Of a stretch of 64,000 bases of DNA, positions 49,782 to 57,149 are shown one piece after another (the stretch's first letter is position 1; every line of letters begins with the position of its first letter). Both the position numbers and the translations under genes were made by a program. Under the pieces are notes generated by a model. That model had not been told where the DNA came from. It saw nothing but the letters and a program-made list of their open reading frames with translations, and made no database searches. This DNA comes from JACPDH01 sp041671505. GTDB lineage: Bacteria; Acidobacteriota; Thermoanaerobaculia; Gp7-AA8. The stretch covers positions 62,001 to 126,000 of the forward strand of contig JBAZBK010000005.1 of assembly GCA_041671505.1 (NCBI GenBank), written 5' to 3'.

Positions 49782-50276
49782 ATGGCCAGCGCAACGATGA
49801 CCGACAACGACCAGCAGCTCGCCTTCGTCTTCCAGTACACGGTCGAGGCGTACAAGCAGTTCCAGAAGTTCGCCGAGATTCTCCACAATCCGATGTCGGC
49901 GGCGACTTTCAAGCGCTTCGCCGAGGACGAACGGCAGAGCCGCGACCTGCTGGAGATTCGCTACCTCGGCGGAGGCGCCGTTCGCGTGCCGCTCACGCTC
50001 GGGTCCGACCTGAAGTTCCAGGATGTCTTCGAAGGCGACCTCAGCGATCGCGAGCAGCTCGAAATGCTGCTCGTTCGCGAGCGGACGATGGAGAAGAAAC
50101 TCGCGGAGCTCGCGCAGAACGGGCCTGCCGGCGAGAGGAACCTCTACCACTACCTCGGCGCCACGAAGCGCGCGCACGTCGCGTACCTCGAGCGCGAGCT
50201 CGAGCTCGCCAGGCTCTACAAGAACTGGCTGAGCCGCGAGGACGGCGAAGACGTCGTCGTTCACGGAGTCGAATGA
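49782..50276 (+). CDS. Four-helix ferritin-like protein, metal ligands unclear
   Basis: 164 aa. Four long helices are evident: FVFQYTVEAYKQFQKFAEIL, MSAATFKRFAEDERQSRDLL, EQLEMLLVRERTMEKKLAEL and NLYHYLGATKRAHVAYLERE. The DERQSRDL and KRAHVAYLERE helices look like the ExxH helices of rubrerythrin/ferritin, with only partial ligands. I infer a ferritin-like or rubrerythrin-derived fold, not a proven di-iron protein. It has an ATGA overlap with the next gene. Start at 49782, or at the ATG 15 nt later. Confidence 0.7.
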   Translation: MASATMTDNDQQLAFVFQYTVEAYKQFQKFAEILHNPMSAATFKRFAEDERQSRDLLEIRYLGGGAVRVPLTLGSDLKFQDVFEGDLSDREQLEMLLVRERTMEKKLAELAQNGPAGERNLYHYLGATKRAHVAYLERELELARLYKNWLSREDGEDVVVHGVE

Positions 50277-50566
50277 CGAGTGCGATCTCGATCGACGCGG
50301 ATGCTGCCGGACAGCTCGCCACCGAACTTGCCGGGCGGATTCTGCGCATTTCCTTCACCACCGGTTGCGGCGGAAGCGGGTACAGGCTCGCGTCCGCCGA
50401 CGAGCCGTATCACGGTGATACCGTCCTGTCGATCGACGGCCTGACCGTCGCCCTCGACGAGATGGCCAATCGCAACCTCGACGGCGCCGTGATCAAGTGG
50501 GACGAGAGCGAGGGTGGCTTCATCCTCGATCATCCGTCGGCGGTGACCGCCGTCTGGTGCGGGTGA
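50273..50566 (+). CDS. A-type (HesB/IscA-like) iron-sulfur carrier, atypical cysteine set
   Basis: 97 aa. The A-type signature ISFTTGCGGSGYRLA (Cys32) is clear. The C-terminal CxC of IscA/ErpA/SufA reads VWCG (Cys96), so only one cysteine of that pair is present. A-type carriers pass Fe-S clusters to target enzymes; next to lipA, a plausible task is rebuilding its auxiliary cluster. Last gene of the plus-strand lipoate operon. Confidence 0.85.
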   Translation: MTSAISIDADAAGQLATELAGRILRISFTTGCGGSGYRLASADEPYHGDTVLSIDGLTVALDEMANRNLDGAVIKWDESEGGFILDHPSAVTAVWCG

Positions 50567-50621
50567 CCGTTCGTCGACGCCCTCCCGCCTGACCTCTCTC
50601 CTGGTCGCGACAGCTTCGCGC

Positions 50622-52613
50622 TCAGAACTGTGCCGGGACGGGATACTGCCCGACGACCGCGTTCACGATGTAGAAGAAGACGTCGGTGTTGTCCGAGATG
50701 CGCGCGAACTGCGAGGCACCCGGCCCGAGCGCAGACACAGGGACGTCGACCATCGTGTGGACGGCACTGCCGGCGGGCGATGCGCCCGACTCCCCGTTCT
50801 CCAGGACTCCGGTGACCTTGAAGCCGCCTAACGCAAAGCGGTCGGGATCGTCGGGATTCGCGACTGCTATCCCTCCGACGATCGCGGTCGGCCCCTTCGG
50901 GTACCGATTCGAGTGCCAGTCCTCGTAACGGTCGGAGTTGGCCCCGAACGCGACGATGAGCTTCTTCGTCGGATCGGGAACGTCGGGGTATCCGTCGCTG
51001 TCCGCATCCGTGTAGTTCGTGAAGTTGAAGATCGTCGGATCGTTCCGCGGGCCTCCGTAGCCGTAGGTTTTCAAGTAGTCGCGGCCTCCCTGCCTGTCGG
51101 GGCGGGAGACGCCGGGAAGCGCCATGCCCGACGTCTCGTGGTCGGCAGTGACGATGACCAGCGTGTCGTTCGAAGGATCGCCGTCGCGGTTCGTCCGATT
51201 CGCGAATTCGAGGGCCACGGCCACCGCCCGGTCGAGCTGGATCACGTCGTAGAGCGAGCGCTCCGCGTCCATCACGTGAGCCTGCTTGTCGATGTGCGCC
51301 CCTTCGACCATGAGAAAGAAGCCGTCCGGGTAGCGTTCGAGGATCGCGATCGCCTTGCTCGTCATCTCCTCGAGGAACGGCTGATCGGGATACGCCGCGA
51401 CGATCGAGGGATCGCCGAGCTTCAGCTTGTCGAAGGCGACGTTCATGTTTCCCATCGTGAACAGCGCGAGCAGCTTCGTGTCTCGCGCCGGATCGATTGC
51501 CTTGAGCTGGGTTCGGGTATCGATGAACCTGAAGCCCGCACGGGTAAAGTCTCGGATGACGTTTCGGTCGTCCGTTCTCTGCGATCCGGGCTGGCTTCTC
51601 GGGATGAAGTGGTAGGCCCCGCCCCCCATCAGTACTTTCAGGTTCGTTCGTCCCGCGAGGTCGAAGTACTGCGAGGCGATCAGCGTCCCGTTGCCCCTAT
51701 TCTGCGAGTGCGCCAGCATCGCCGCAGGAGTGGCGTCGGTGATCGTCGCGTCGGAGACGACTCCCGTCACCTTTCCGAGGTTCCGGGTCAGCCACTCCGT
51801 AACGTTCTCGACGCGCGGGTTGTCGTCATCGGCCTCGGTGTTGTCGGGGAAGACTCCCTCCATGCCGTTGTTCGTCTTGTTTCCCGTTGCGAAGACGTGG
51901 GCCCCGGCGGCGGAGTCGGTAATGAGGGAGTCGAGAGACGACGTCATCAACAAGCCGTTGAAGGGAAGCTGATCCATCGCCAGCGTGCCGTTCGCCTTTC
52001 CCGCGGTATAGCCCTTCGAAAGCACCCGCGCAGCGGTTCGTTGCGCTACTCCCATCCCGTCGCCGATGAACAGGATCACGTTCTTCGCGCGGGGACGCTC
52101 CGCTCCATTCAGGAGCGCGTCGGGCGCCGTGCCGGTCGCCACGATCCCCGCAAGGCCATCGAGATCGCCTTCCTCCTGCGCCTGCTTTCTCACGGGGCGC
52201 AGCCGCTCCGCTCCCTTCCAGGCAAGCACTTCGACCGTGCGTTCCGACTTGCCCTCGATCGTGGCCACCCCCGACTTCCCTGCCGCGGACGCAGCGAGCG
52301 TGCGAATGCCGCCTGCGGCGAAAAAGCTGTCGCGAAGCATCCACGTCCTCACCCCGCCCGACGTCGATTGGACGCTTCCAAGCGAGGAGATGTCATGGCC
52401 GTCGAGCGACACGTGAAGCTCGCTCACGCTGGAACCGGAGTCGCGCGCCGTCGCCTCCACGCGCAGGTCGAAGCGTTGACCTTGCAGCAGGCGCGCATGC
52501 TCGGGCGGCATCACCCGGACACGGATTGCGGGCGCCTGCTGCGCCGCACTGCTCCCCGCTGCAATCACGAGCAGAGTGCATGCGAGCAGGAGCCGGTCGT
52601 GCTTCGTTCTCAT
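50622..52613 (-). CDS. Alkaline phosphatase (PhoA-type), secreted
   Basis: 663 aa. A signal peptide (LLLACTLLVIAAGSSAAQQ) is followed by an added N-terminal region of about 150 aa (beta-rich), then the PhoA domain: VILFIGDGMGVAQR, nucleophile Ser in ITDSAAGAHVFATG, EGAHIDKQAH and TADHETSGMALP. An insert TDADSDGYPDVPDP is a thrombospondin-type-3/EF-like calcium loop. Predicted periplasmic phosphomonoesterase for phosphate scavenging. Convergent with the Fe-S carrier gene (55-nt gap). Confidence 0.93.
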   Translation of the reverse strand: MRTKHDRLLLACTLLVIAAGSSAAQQAPAIRVRVMPPEHARLLQGQRFDLRVEATARDSGSSVSELHVSLDGHDISSLGSVQSTSGGVRTWMLRDSFFAAGGIRTLAASAAGKSGVATIEGKSERTVEVLAWKGAERLRPVRKQAQEEGDLDGLAGIVATGTAPDALLNGAERPRAKNVILFIGDGMGVAQRTAARVLSKGYTAGKANGTLAMDQLPFNGLLMTSSLDSLITDSAAGAHVFATGNKTNNGMEGVFPDNTEADDDNPRVENVTEWLTRNLGKVTGVVSDATITDATPAAMLAHSQNRGNGTLIASQYFDLAGRTNLKVLMGGGAYHFIPRSQPGSQRTDDRNVIRDFTRAGFRFIDTRTQLKAIDPARDTKLLALFTMGNMNVAFDKLKLGDPSIVAAYPDQPFLEEMTSKAIAILERYPDGFFLMVEGAHIDKQAHVMDAERSLYDVIQLDRAVAVALEFANRTNRDGDPSNDTLVIVTADHETSGMALPGVSRPDRQGGRDYLKTYGYGGPRNDPTIFNFTNYTDADSDGYPDVPDPTKKLIVAFGANSDRYEDWHSNRYPKGPTAIVGGIAVANPDDPDRFALGGFKVTGVLENGESGASPAGSAVHTMVDVPVSALGPGASQFARISDNTDVFFYIVNAVVGQYPVPAQF

Positions 52614-52819
52614 GTCTTCCTCCGCGACGCTCCCCGCCGACGCGTCCGTTCACGCTGTTCCGGCCGCTCCGCGGGCTTCGCGGGCACGAGGCGGGGCACG
52701 GCTGCTCGACGATGACGGGTTCCGACGAGTGTACGCCATCGCGCAGTGGGGGGGCGTTCCGCCGGCATAGGGAATTGCCGGTCGCTGACGTACACGCACA
52801 TGAGATGATTTTGGACATC

Positions 52820-54682
52820 ATGAGTGATGCGACGCCTCCCACACGCAAGCCGGCCGGCATGCTCCGCCGCCTCTCGCTGACGCTGATTGCGATCGCGTTA
52901 GGCTGGATCGTCGCCTCGAACTTTTTCCTCAACTCGCCGCTCGCGTCGAGGACCATCAATCGCCACCCCGATCGATGGAAGGTGACGTGGGATCGCGCCT
53001 GGATGATCGTCCCGGGGAAGGTCACCGCGAGCGGGATCGTCTACGAGCAGCACATTGGCCGCGTCGACATTCTCGTGAAGGCCCGCGACGCGTCGTGCAC
53101 GATCCCGATCCGGCCGCTGTTCGAGCGTCGCTTCGTCCTCGAGGGCATTCACGCCGACAGTGCCACCGCCGTGCTCGGCCGGCGGCCTCCGCAACCTCCG
53201 AAGCCACCCGCTCCGCCGAGTCCCGCGTCGACGAAACCGCGCAAGCCGGGTTGGTTCATCGAGATCCTGAACGCGCGCATCGATTCGATCGAAGAATTCT
53301 CCGGTGACAACGTTTCGATGACGGGCGGCACATCATCGGTGTCGGGCAGCTTCATCAAGCAGCTCGGCGGAAACATGGAGCTGCGCGACGTCGCGCTCAG
53401 CTGGAAGGACGCGAACGTCCGGATCAAGGGAAGCGACGAGGCGACGAAGGGCCTCACGATCGCGTTCCGCGGAGGAATGACTCCGTTCAGCCCGCGCGTC
53501 GACCGGGGGTGGGCGTCGTTGAAACACCTCTCGGGATTACTCGACGTCGAGGGGCGCATCGTTTCGCTCGCTCCGCTTCAGGCATTCTTCGCGGGGAGCG
53601 GCTGGATGAACGGGCTCAACGGAGCGGGCGACGTCTCGGCACACCTGCTCATCGACAAGGGCCAGCTGTCGCCAGATTCGAAGCTCATGGCAACGGCCGA
53701 CGATCTGGCGATCGCCTTCATGGACTTCGAGGCCAGCGGCGCGGGACACGTCGGCTTCGCCAGGAACGCCTCCGGCAAAGGCGACAACACCCACATCGAG
53801 CTCGTTCTCGACCAGTTCCAGTTCGGGCGCGGTGCCGACCGAAGTCCGCTCGCTCGCGGCAGGAACCTGCAGCTGAAGATCGACGCGATGAACTTCAGGC
53901 TCGGCGCGCCGGCCGACGAAGTGAAGGTCGTCGTCGATCTTCCCGAGTCGGAAATGCCCGATGTCGCCGTGCTCGGCGAGTGGCTCCCCGAGGCGTTGGG
54001 GCTGAAGCTTTCGAAAGGGCGGGCGCGTCTCAGCGCCCGCCTCGAATCGACCGGCCCCGGGAGGCCGGCGAAGGGGGCGTTTCACGTCCGGGGACAGCAA
54101 CTTACCGGCAAGTTCCGCGATCTCGATTTCAAAGTCGACATGGACGCGGAAATGCGCCTGTCGGGAAGTCAATGGAACGAGCTGAAGGTCGGAGTCGACG
54201 GCACCCGGGTCCGGTTCTTCAACGGCGACATCCGCGGCGAGGGAGTGCCGGTGGAGCCTGGCTGGTGGATGACGCTCAACGTGACGAACGGCAAGGCGAG
54301 CTTCGGCAAGCCGCTCGCACTCGAGGGCGACGTCGACCTCACGATGCGGGACATCCGGGCGGTGATCGCAGTGGTCGCAGAGGTCAAGGAGTGGCTCCGG
54401 AAGGTCGACGGGATCCTGTCGGTGAAAGATCTCGAGGGCCAGACGCGCGCGCAGTTCAGCGACAAGCGGATCATGATCGACGGCCTCAAAGTGTCCGGCG
54501 ACCGCCTCGCATCCGAAGGAGACATCCACCTCGGCGGCGCCCAGGGCGACGGCCTGCTCTGGGTGAAGTTCCGCCGGCGCGACCTCGCGTTCGAGTGGGA
54601 AGGCCAGAAGCGCGACTGGAAGTTCTACAACGATCGGAAGTGGTTCGATAAGCGGCGAGCGGAGCGCGCAAGCACTCGCTGA
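52820..54682 (+). CDS. AsmA-like inner-membrane-anchored periplasmic protein
   Basis: 620 aa. A short basic N-terminus (KPAGMLRRLS) precedes one membrane helix (LTLIAIALGWIVASNFFLN). The rest is periplasmic and beta-rich, with a proline-rich strip (PPQPPKPPAPPSP) near 118-130 and repeated AsmA/TamB-type segments (DVEGRIVSLAPLQAFFAGS, KGRARLSARLESTG, SGDRLASEGDIHLGG). AsmA-like proteins help move phospholipids to the outer membrane. The start is uncertain: ATG at 52820 or at 52805 (MILDIM). The 206-nt divergent region shared with the phosphatase gene shows no clear promoter. Confidence 0.72.
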   Translation: MSDATPPTRKPAGMLRRLSLTLIAIALGWIVASNFFLNSPLASRTINRHPDRWKVTWDRAWMIVPGKVTASGIVYEQHIGRVDILVKARDASCTIPIRPLFERRFVLEGIHADSATAVLGRRPPQPPKPPAPPSPASTKPRKPGWFIEILNARIDSIEEFSGDNVSMTGGTSSVSGSFIKQLGGNMELRDVALSWKDANVRIKGSDEATKGLTIAFRGGMTPFSPRVDRGWASLKHLSGLLDVEGRIVSLAPLQAFFAGSGWMNGLNGAGDVSAHLLIDKGQLSPDSKLMATADDLAIAFMDFEASGAGHVGFARNASGKGDNTHIELVLDQFQFGRGADRSPLARGRNLQLKIDAMNFRLGAPADEVKVVVDLPESEMPDVAVLGEWLPEALGLKLSKGRARLSARLESTGPGRPAKGAFHVRGQQLTGKFRDLDFKVDMDAEMRLSGSQWNELKVGVDGTRVRFFNGDIRGEGVPVEPGWWMTLNVTNGKASFGKPLALEGDVDLTMRDIRAVIAVVAEVKEWLRKVDGILSVKDLEGQTRAQFSDKRIMIDGLKVSGDRLASEGDIHLGGAQGDGLLWVKFRRRDLAFEWEGQKRDWKFYNDRKWFDKRRAERASTR

Positions 54683-54770
54683 GCGAGCCGCGCCAAGTTC
54701 CGGTTTGAAGGTGTGACCCCGAACTTACGCTCGTCGGAGCGAGCTGAAACCGTCATCGGCGCGGGATCCG

Positions 54771-55508
54771 TCAGTACATCAGCCACTCCGCGTCGGGTTC
54801 GGCAGCCTTCTTCGCGCGCTCGCGCTGCTTCTCGGAGCAGGGATAGCCGAGCCGGGCGTCGAACGCGCAATCGGGCACGGCCTCGACCGAATGGATCGTG
54901 CCCGAACCGCAGACGGGACGGTAAAGAAGATACTCGAGGATCATTCGCGCGGCAGGAGCGGGTTCGATCGCGAGCGCGACATCCGCGACCCGCTCGATCG
55001 TCTCGAGCAGTTCGAACGAAATGCTCCGCCGCAGGTCTCGGGTGAGAGCGACCCGCGCCTCCCCTTTCCATGCCGCCTCGCTGCCCTTCCACGACCCGGA
55101 CTTCGTTTCGAGCTCGATCTCGTCACGCATCAGCTTGAAGATCTGCATTCTCGTCGCCTCGGCCTCCGCGAACGCTTCCTTCTGGGTCTTGCCAGAGAAC
55201 GGCAACGTCATGCGCATCGCGATGAAGTCGTCGCCCCCCCAGTCACTGACTCGAGACTCCGTTGTGCGCGACTCGTAGTCGGCCCGGTCTTCGAGGAGGA
55301 GCCTGTCGCCTTGTTCGCTTTCGAAGACGATCACGGTCCGATTCCAGCCCTCGGTCCAGCGAGGGACCACCGTCGCGCGTCCCAGGGCTTTCCCGTGGGA
55401 ATCCGAAATCACATAGTGCGTTCGCAGGCCGACGGTAGCCTCCTCGTCGTCCCCGAACAGAGGAGTCGAACACAGAATCGCGAGCGTGACACACGCCGTT
55501 CGAAGCAC
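54771..55508 (-). CDS. Exported protein of unknown function
   Basis: 245 aa from a GTG that follows GGAGGAGC directly, giving a signal peptide MLRTACVTLAILCSTPLFG and an acidic mature start (DDEEATVG). The mature part is soluble, with RTHYVISDSHGKALGRATVV, FESEQGDRLLLEDRADYES and a Cys-containing end (PVCGSGTIHSVEAVPDCAFD). The pattern resembles small periplasmic proteins with a disulfide. No recognised family. A longer in-frame version starting near 55614 is possible but adds no signal. Confidence 0.68.
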   Translation of the reverse strand: MLRTACVTLAILCSTPLFGDDEEATVGLRTHYVISDSHGKALGRATVVPRWTEGWNRTVIVFESEQGDRLLLEDRADYESRTTESRVSDWGGDDFIAMRMTLPFSGKTQKEAFAEAEATRMQIFKLMRDEIELETKSGSWKGSEAAWKGEARVALTRDLRRSISFELLETIERVADVALAIEPAPAARMILEYLLYRPVCGSGTIHSVEAVPDCAFDARLGYPCSEKQRERAKKAAEPDAEWLMY

Positions 55509-55613
55509 GCTCCTCCATGCTGCGGAGCGTTCTCGTTGATCGTTGGTTCGCAGCGTGCTGCGGCCACCGTAAACGAGCGGTCCGGCACGCGCCCCGTATC
55601 GATTGTCTGCCAT

Positions 55614-55643
55614 GCCGAAAGAGCGGGCTTTCGCCCGCTCTTC
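55614..55643 (-). terminator. Rho-independent terminator of hemB
   Basis: AAGAGCGGGC, GAAA loop, GCCCGCTCTT on the minus strand followed by TCGGC: a perfect 10-bp stem, 21 nt past the hemB stop. Confidence 0.8.
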
Positions 55644-55663
55644 GAAATTCGCTGAAACGGTGC

Positions 55664-56665
55664 TCACGCCTTGCGCTTCCTGTAGTCCTCTGCATACTCC
55701 AGCGCGAAGTAGGTGATGATCAGGTCGGCACCGGCGCGCTTGATGCCCATGAGCACCTCGTCGCGAACGCGCGTGCCGTCGATCCATCCCTTTTCGGCCG
55801 CGGCCTTGACCATGGAGTACTCGCCGCTGACGTTGTAGGCGACGATCGGAAGCTCGAAGGAGTCGCGCGCCTCACGGATGATGTCGAGGTACGGCAGCGC
55901 CGGCTTGACCATCACCATGTCGGCGCCCTCTTCGACGTCGAGCGCGATCTCGCGTATCGCCTCGCGAGAGTTCGCCGGGTCCATCTGGTAGCTCCGGCGA
56001 TCGCCGAACTGCGGCGCCGACTCGGCCGCCTCACGGAACGGGCCGTAGAAGCCCGAGGCGAACTTCGCGGAGTAGGCGATGATGCCGACGTCGCTGAACC
56101 CGTTGTCGTCGAGCGCGTCGCGGATCGCTCCGACACGCCCGTCCATCATGTCCGACGGCGCGACGAAGTGCGCACCCGCCTCGGCGAAGCTCAGGCTCTG
56201 CCTAACCAGCAGCTCGAGCGTCTGGTCGTTGTCGACGTCCTTCGTCCCGCGATGGTCGACGATGACCCCGCAGTGGCCGTGGCTGGTGTACTCGCACATG
56301 CAGACATCGGGGATGATGGTCATCCCGGGGACCGCCTTCGCGATCGCGCGAATGGCCGACTGCACCGGCCCCGTCGGATCCCACGACACCGAGCCGATCT
56401 CGTCTTTGTGATCGGGGATGCCGAAAAGCAGGACGCTCTTGATTCCGAGATCCCATGCGCGGACGCACGCTTCCACGATTTCCGGAACGCGGTCCTGGTA
56501 GACGCCCGGCATCGAACTGATCTCGACGCGCGGACGTCCGTCGGGGACGACGAAGAGCGGCAGGATCAGGTCCGCCGGCTTGACTTCGTTCTCGCGCACC
56601 ATGGCGCGAATCCCCTCGCTGCTGCGAAGCCGGCGCGGACGGTTGCGAGGGACTACGATCGACAT
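55664..56665 (-). CDS. hemB: Delta-aminolevulinic acid dehydratase (porphobilinogen synthase)
   Basis: 333 aa, full length. The zinc-type metal site is visible as VCMCEYTSHGHCGV. The two Schiff-base lysines lie in YSAKFASGFYGPFREA and MVKPALPYLDI. Substrate-binding YNVSGEYSMVKAA is intact. It condenses two ALA into porphobilinogen for heme and other tetrapyrroles, including the corrin of the B12 enzymes. It follows the zinc-ribbon gene by 7 nt, and a terminator closes the unit. Confidence 0.97.
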   Translation of the reverse strand: MSIVVPRNRPRRLRSSEGIRAMVRENEVKPADLILPLFVVPDGRPRVEISSMPGVYQDRVPEIVEACVRAWDLGIKSVLLFGIPDHKDEIGSVSWDPTGPVQSAIRAIAKAVPGMTIIPDVCMCEYTSHGHCGVIVDHRGTKDVDNDQTLELLVRQSLSFAEAGAHFVAPSDMMDGRVGAIRDALDDNGFSDVGIIAYSAKFASGFYGPFREAAESAPQFGDRRSYQMDPANSREAIREIALDVEEGADMVMVKPALPYLDIIREARDSFELPIVAYNVSGEYSMVKAAAEKGWIDGTRVRDEVLMGIKRAGADLIITYFALEYAEDYRKRKA

Positions 56666-56672
56666 CTGTTGC

Positions 56673-56894
56673 TCACTCTTCGGGCCCGAACTCGTTTTCA
56701 CTGTCATCCTCATCTCCAAGCATGATGATATCGGCGCAGCGTGCTGAACAGAGCTTCCTTCCCCCTGTCGAACGGAACGCGCAGTCGCCGCAATAGTAGC
56801 TATAGCAAACGGGGCACTTGTCGAGCCGAACGACCTCGCTCGACGCTCCACACGTGACACACTTCGTATCGTCGATCATCGTCAGAATATTCAT
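56673..56894 (-). CDS. Cysteine-rich zinc-ribbon protein
   Basis: 73 aa. Zinc pairs CVTC, CPVC, CGDC and CSARC (12-15, 27-30, 35-38 and 49-53) suggest one or two zinc sites, as in HIT- or MYND-like short zinc proteins. The C-terminal tail is acidic (LGDEDDSENEFGPEE). The start may be at 56894 or at the internal MIDDTK (56879). It lies directly before hemB and is likely co-transcribed with it. Function unknown. Confidence 0.72.
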   Translation of the reverse strand: MNILTMIDDTKCVTCGASSEVVRLDKCPVCYSYYCGDCAFRSTGGRKLCSARCADIIMLGDEDDSENEFGPEE

Positions 56895-56919
56895 CCGGGA
56901 GCCACTGTTTCGCAGAACC

Positions 56920-56948
56920 TTGACGGACCGGCCGTGGCTCCCTAAAAT
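56920..56948 (+). promoter_or_regulatory. Promoter of the tRNA gene (TTGACG, 17 nt, TAAAAT)
   Basis: TTGACG (56920-56925) and TAAAAT (56943-56948) are separated by exactly 17 nt, the canonical sigma-70 spacing, with the tRNA starting 15 nt after the -10. This is the cleanest -35/-10 pair in the window. Confidence 0.8.
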
Positions 56949-56963
56949 CCGGCTGGCCTGCAG

Positions 56964-57040
56964 GGCGGAGTAGCTCAGATGGTTAGAGCGGGCGTCTCAT
57001 AAGCGCTAGGTCGGCGGTTCGATTCCGCCCTCCGCCACCA
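56964..57040 (+). tRNA. tRNA with CAU anticodon (Met, or Ile2 requiring lysidine)
   Basis: 77 nt with acceptor stem GGCGGAG/CTCCGCC, encoded CCA, D-loop TAGCTCAGATGG, T-arm GGCGGTTCGATTCCGCC and anticodon loop CTCATAA. The anticodon stem GGCGT/GCGCT has wobble pairs. CAU serves both elongator Met and the AUA-reading Ile2. The anticodon-arm sequence and the neighbouring tilS gene lean towards Ile2, but identity needs the full set of CAU tRNAs in the genome. Confidence 0.9.
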
Positions 57041-57133
57041 CCAACCCCAACTTCCAGCACATTCTAACGTGTGACGAGGCCTCCCAGGCCGTGCGATCCG
57101 TCACCATGACGCACCCCGCGTCGGTCGCGGCGT

Positions 57134-57139
57134 TAGAAT
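57134..57139 (+). promoter_or_regulatory. -10 element (TAGAAT) 10 nt before the tilS GTG
   Basis: GGCGTTAGAATGCCGCC: the hexamer overlaps the ATG at 57138, so that ATG cannot be on the transcript. The next in-frame start is the GTG at 57150, 10 nt beyond, without a Shine-Dalgarno. Confidence 0.55.
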
Positions 57140-57149
57140 GCCGCCAACC

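Noticed and set aside
57138..57149. ATG at 57138 as the tilS start
   Set aside because: It overlaps the TAGAAT -10 hexamer, so it would not be on the transcript; the GTG at 57150 fits the leaderless pattern.
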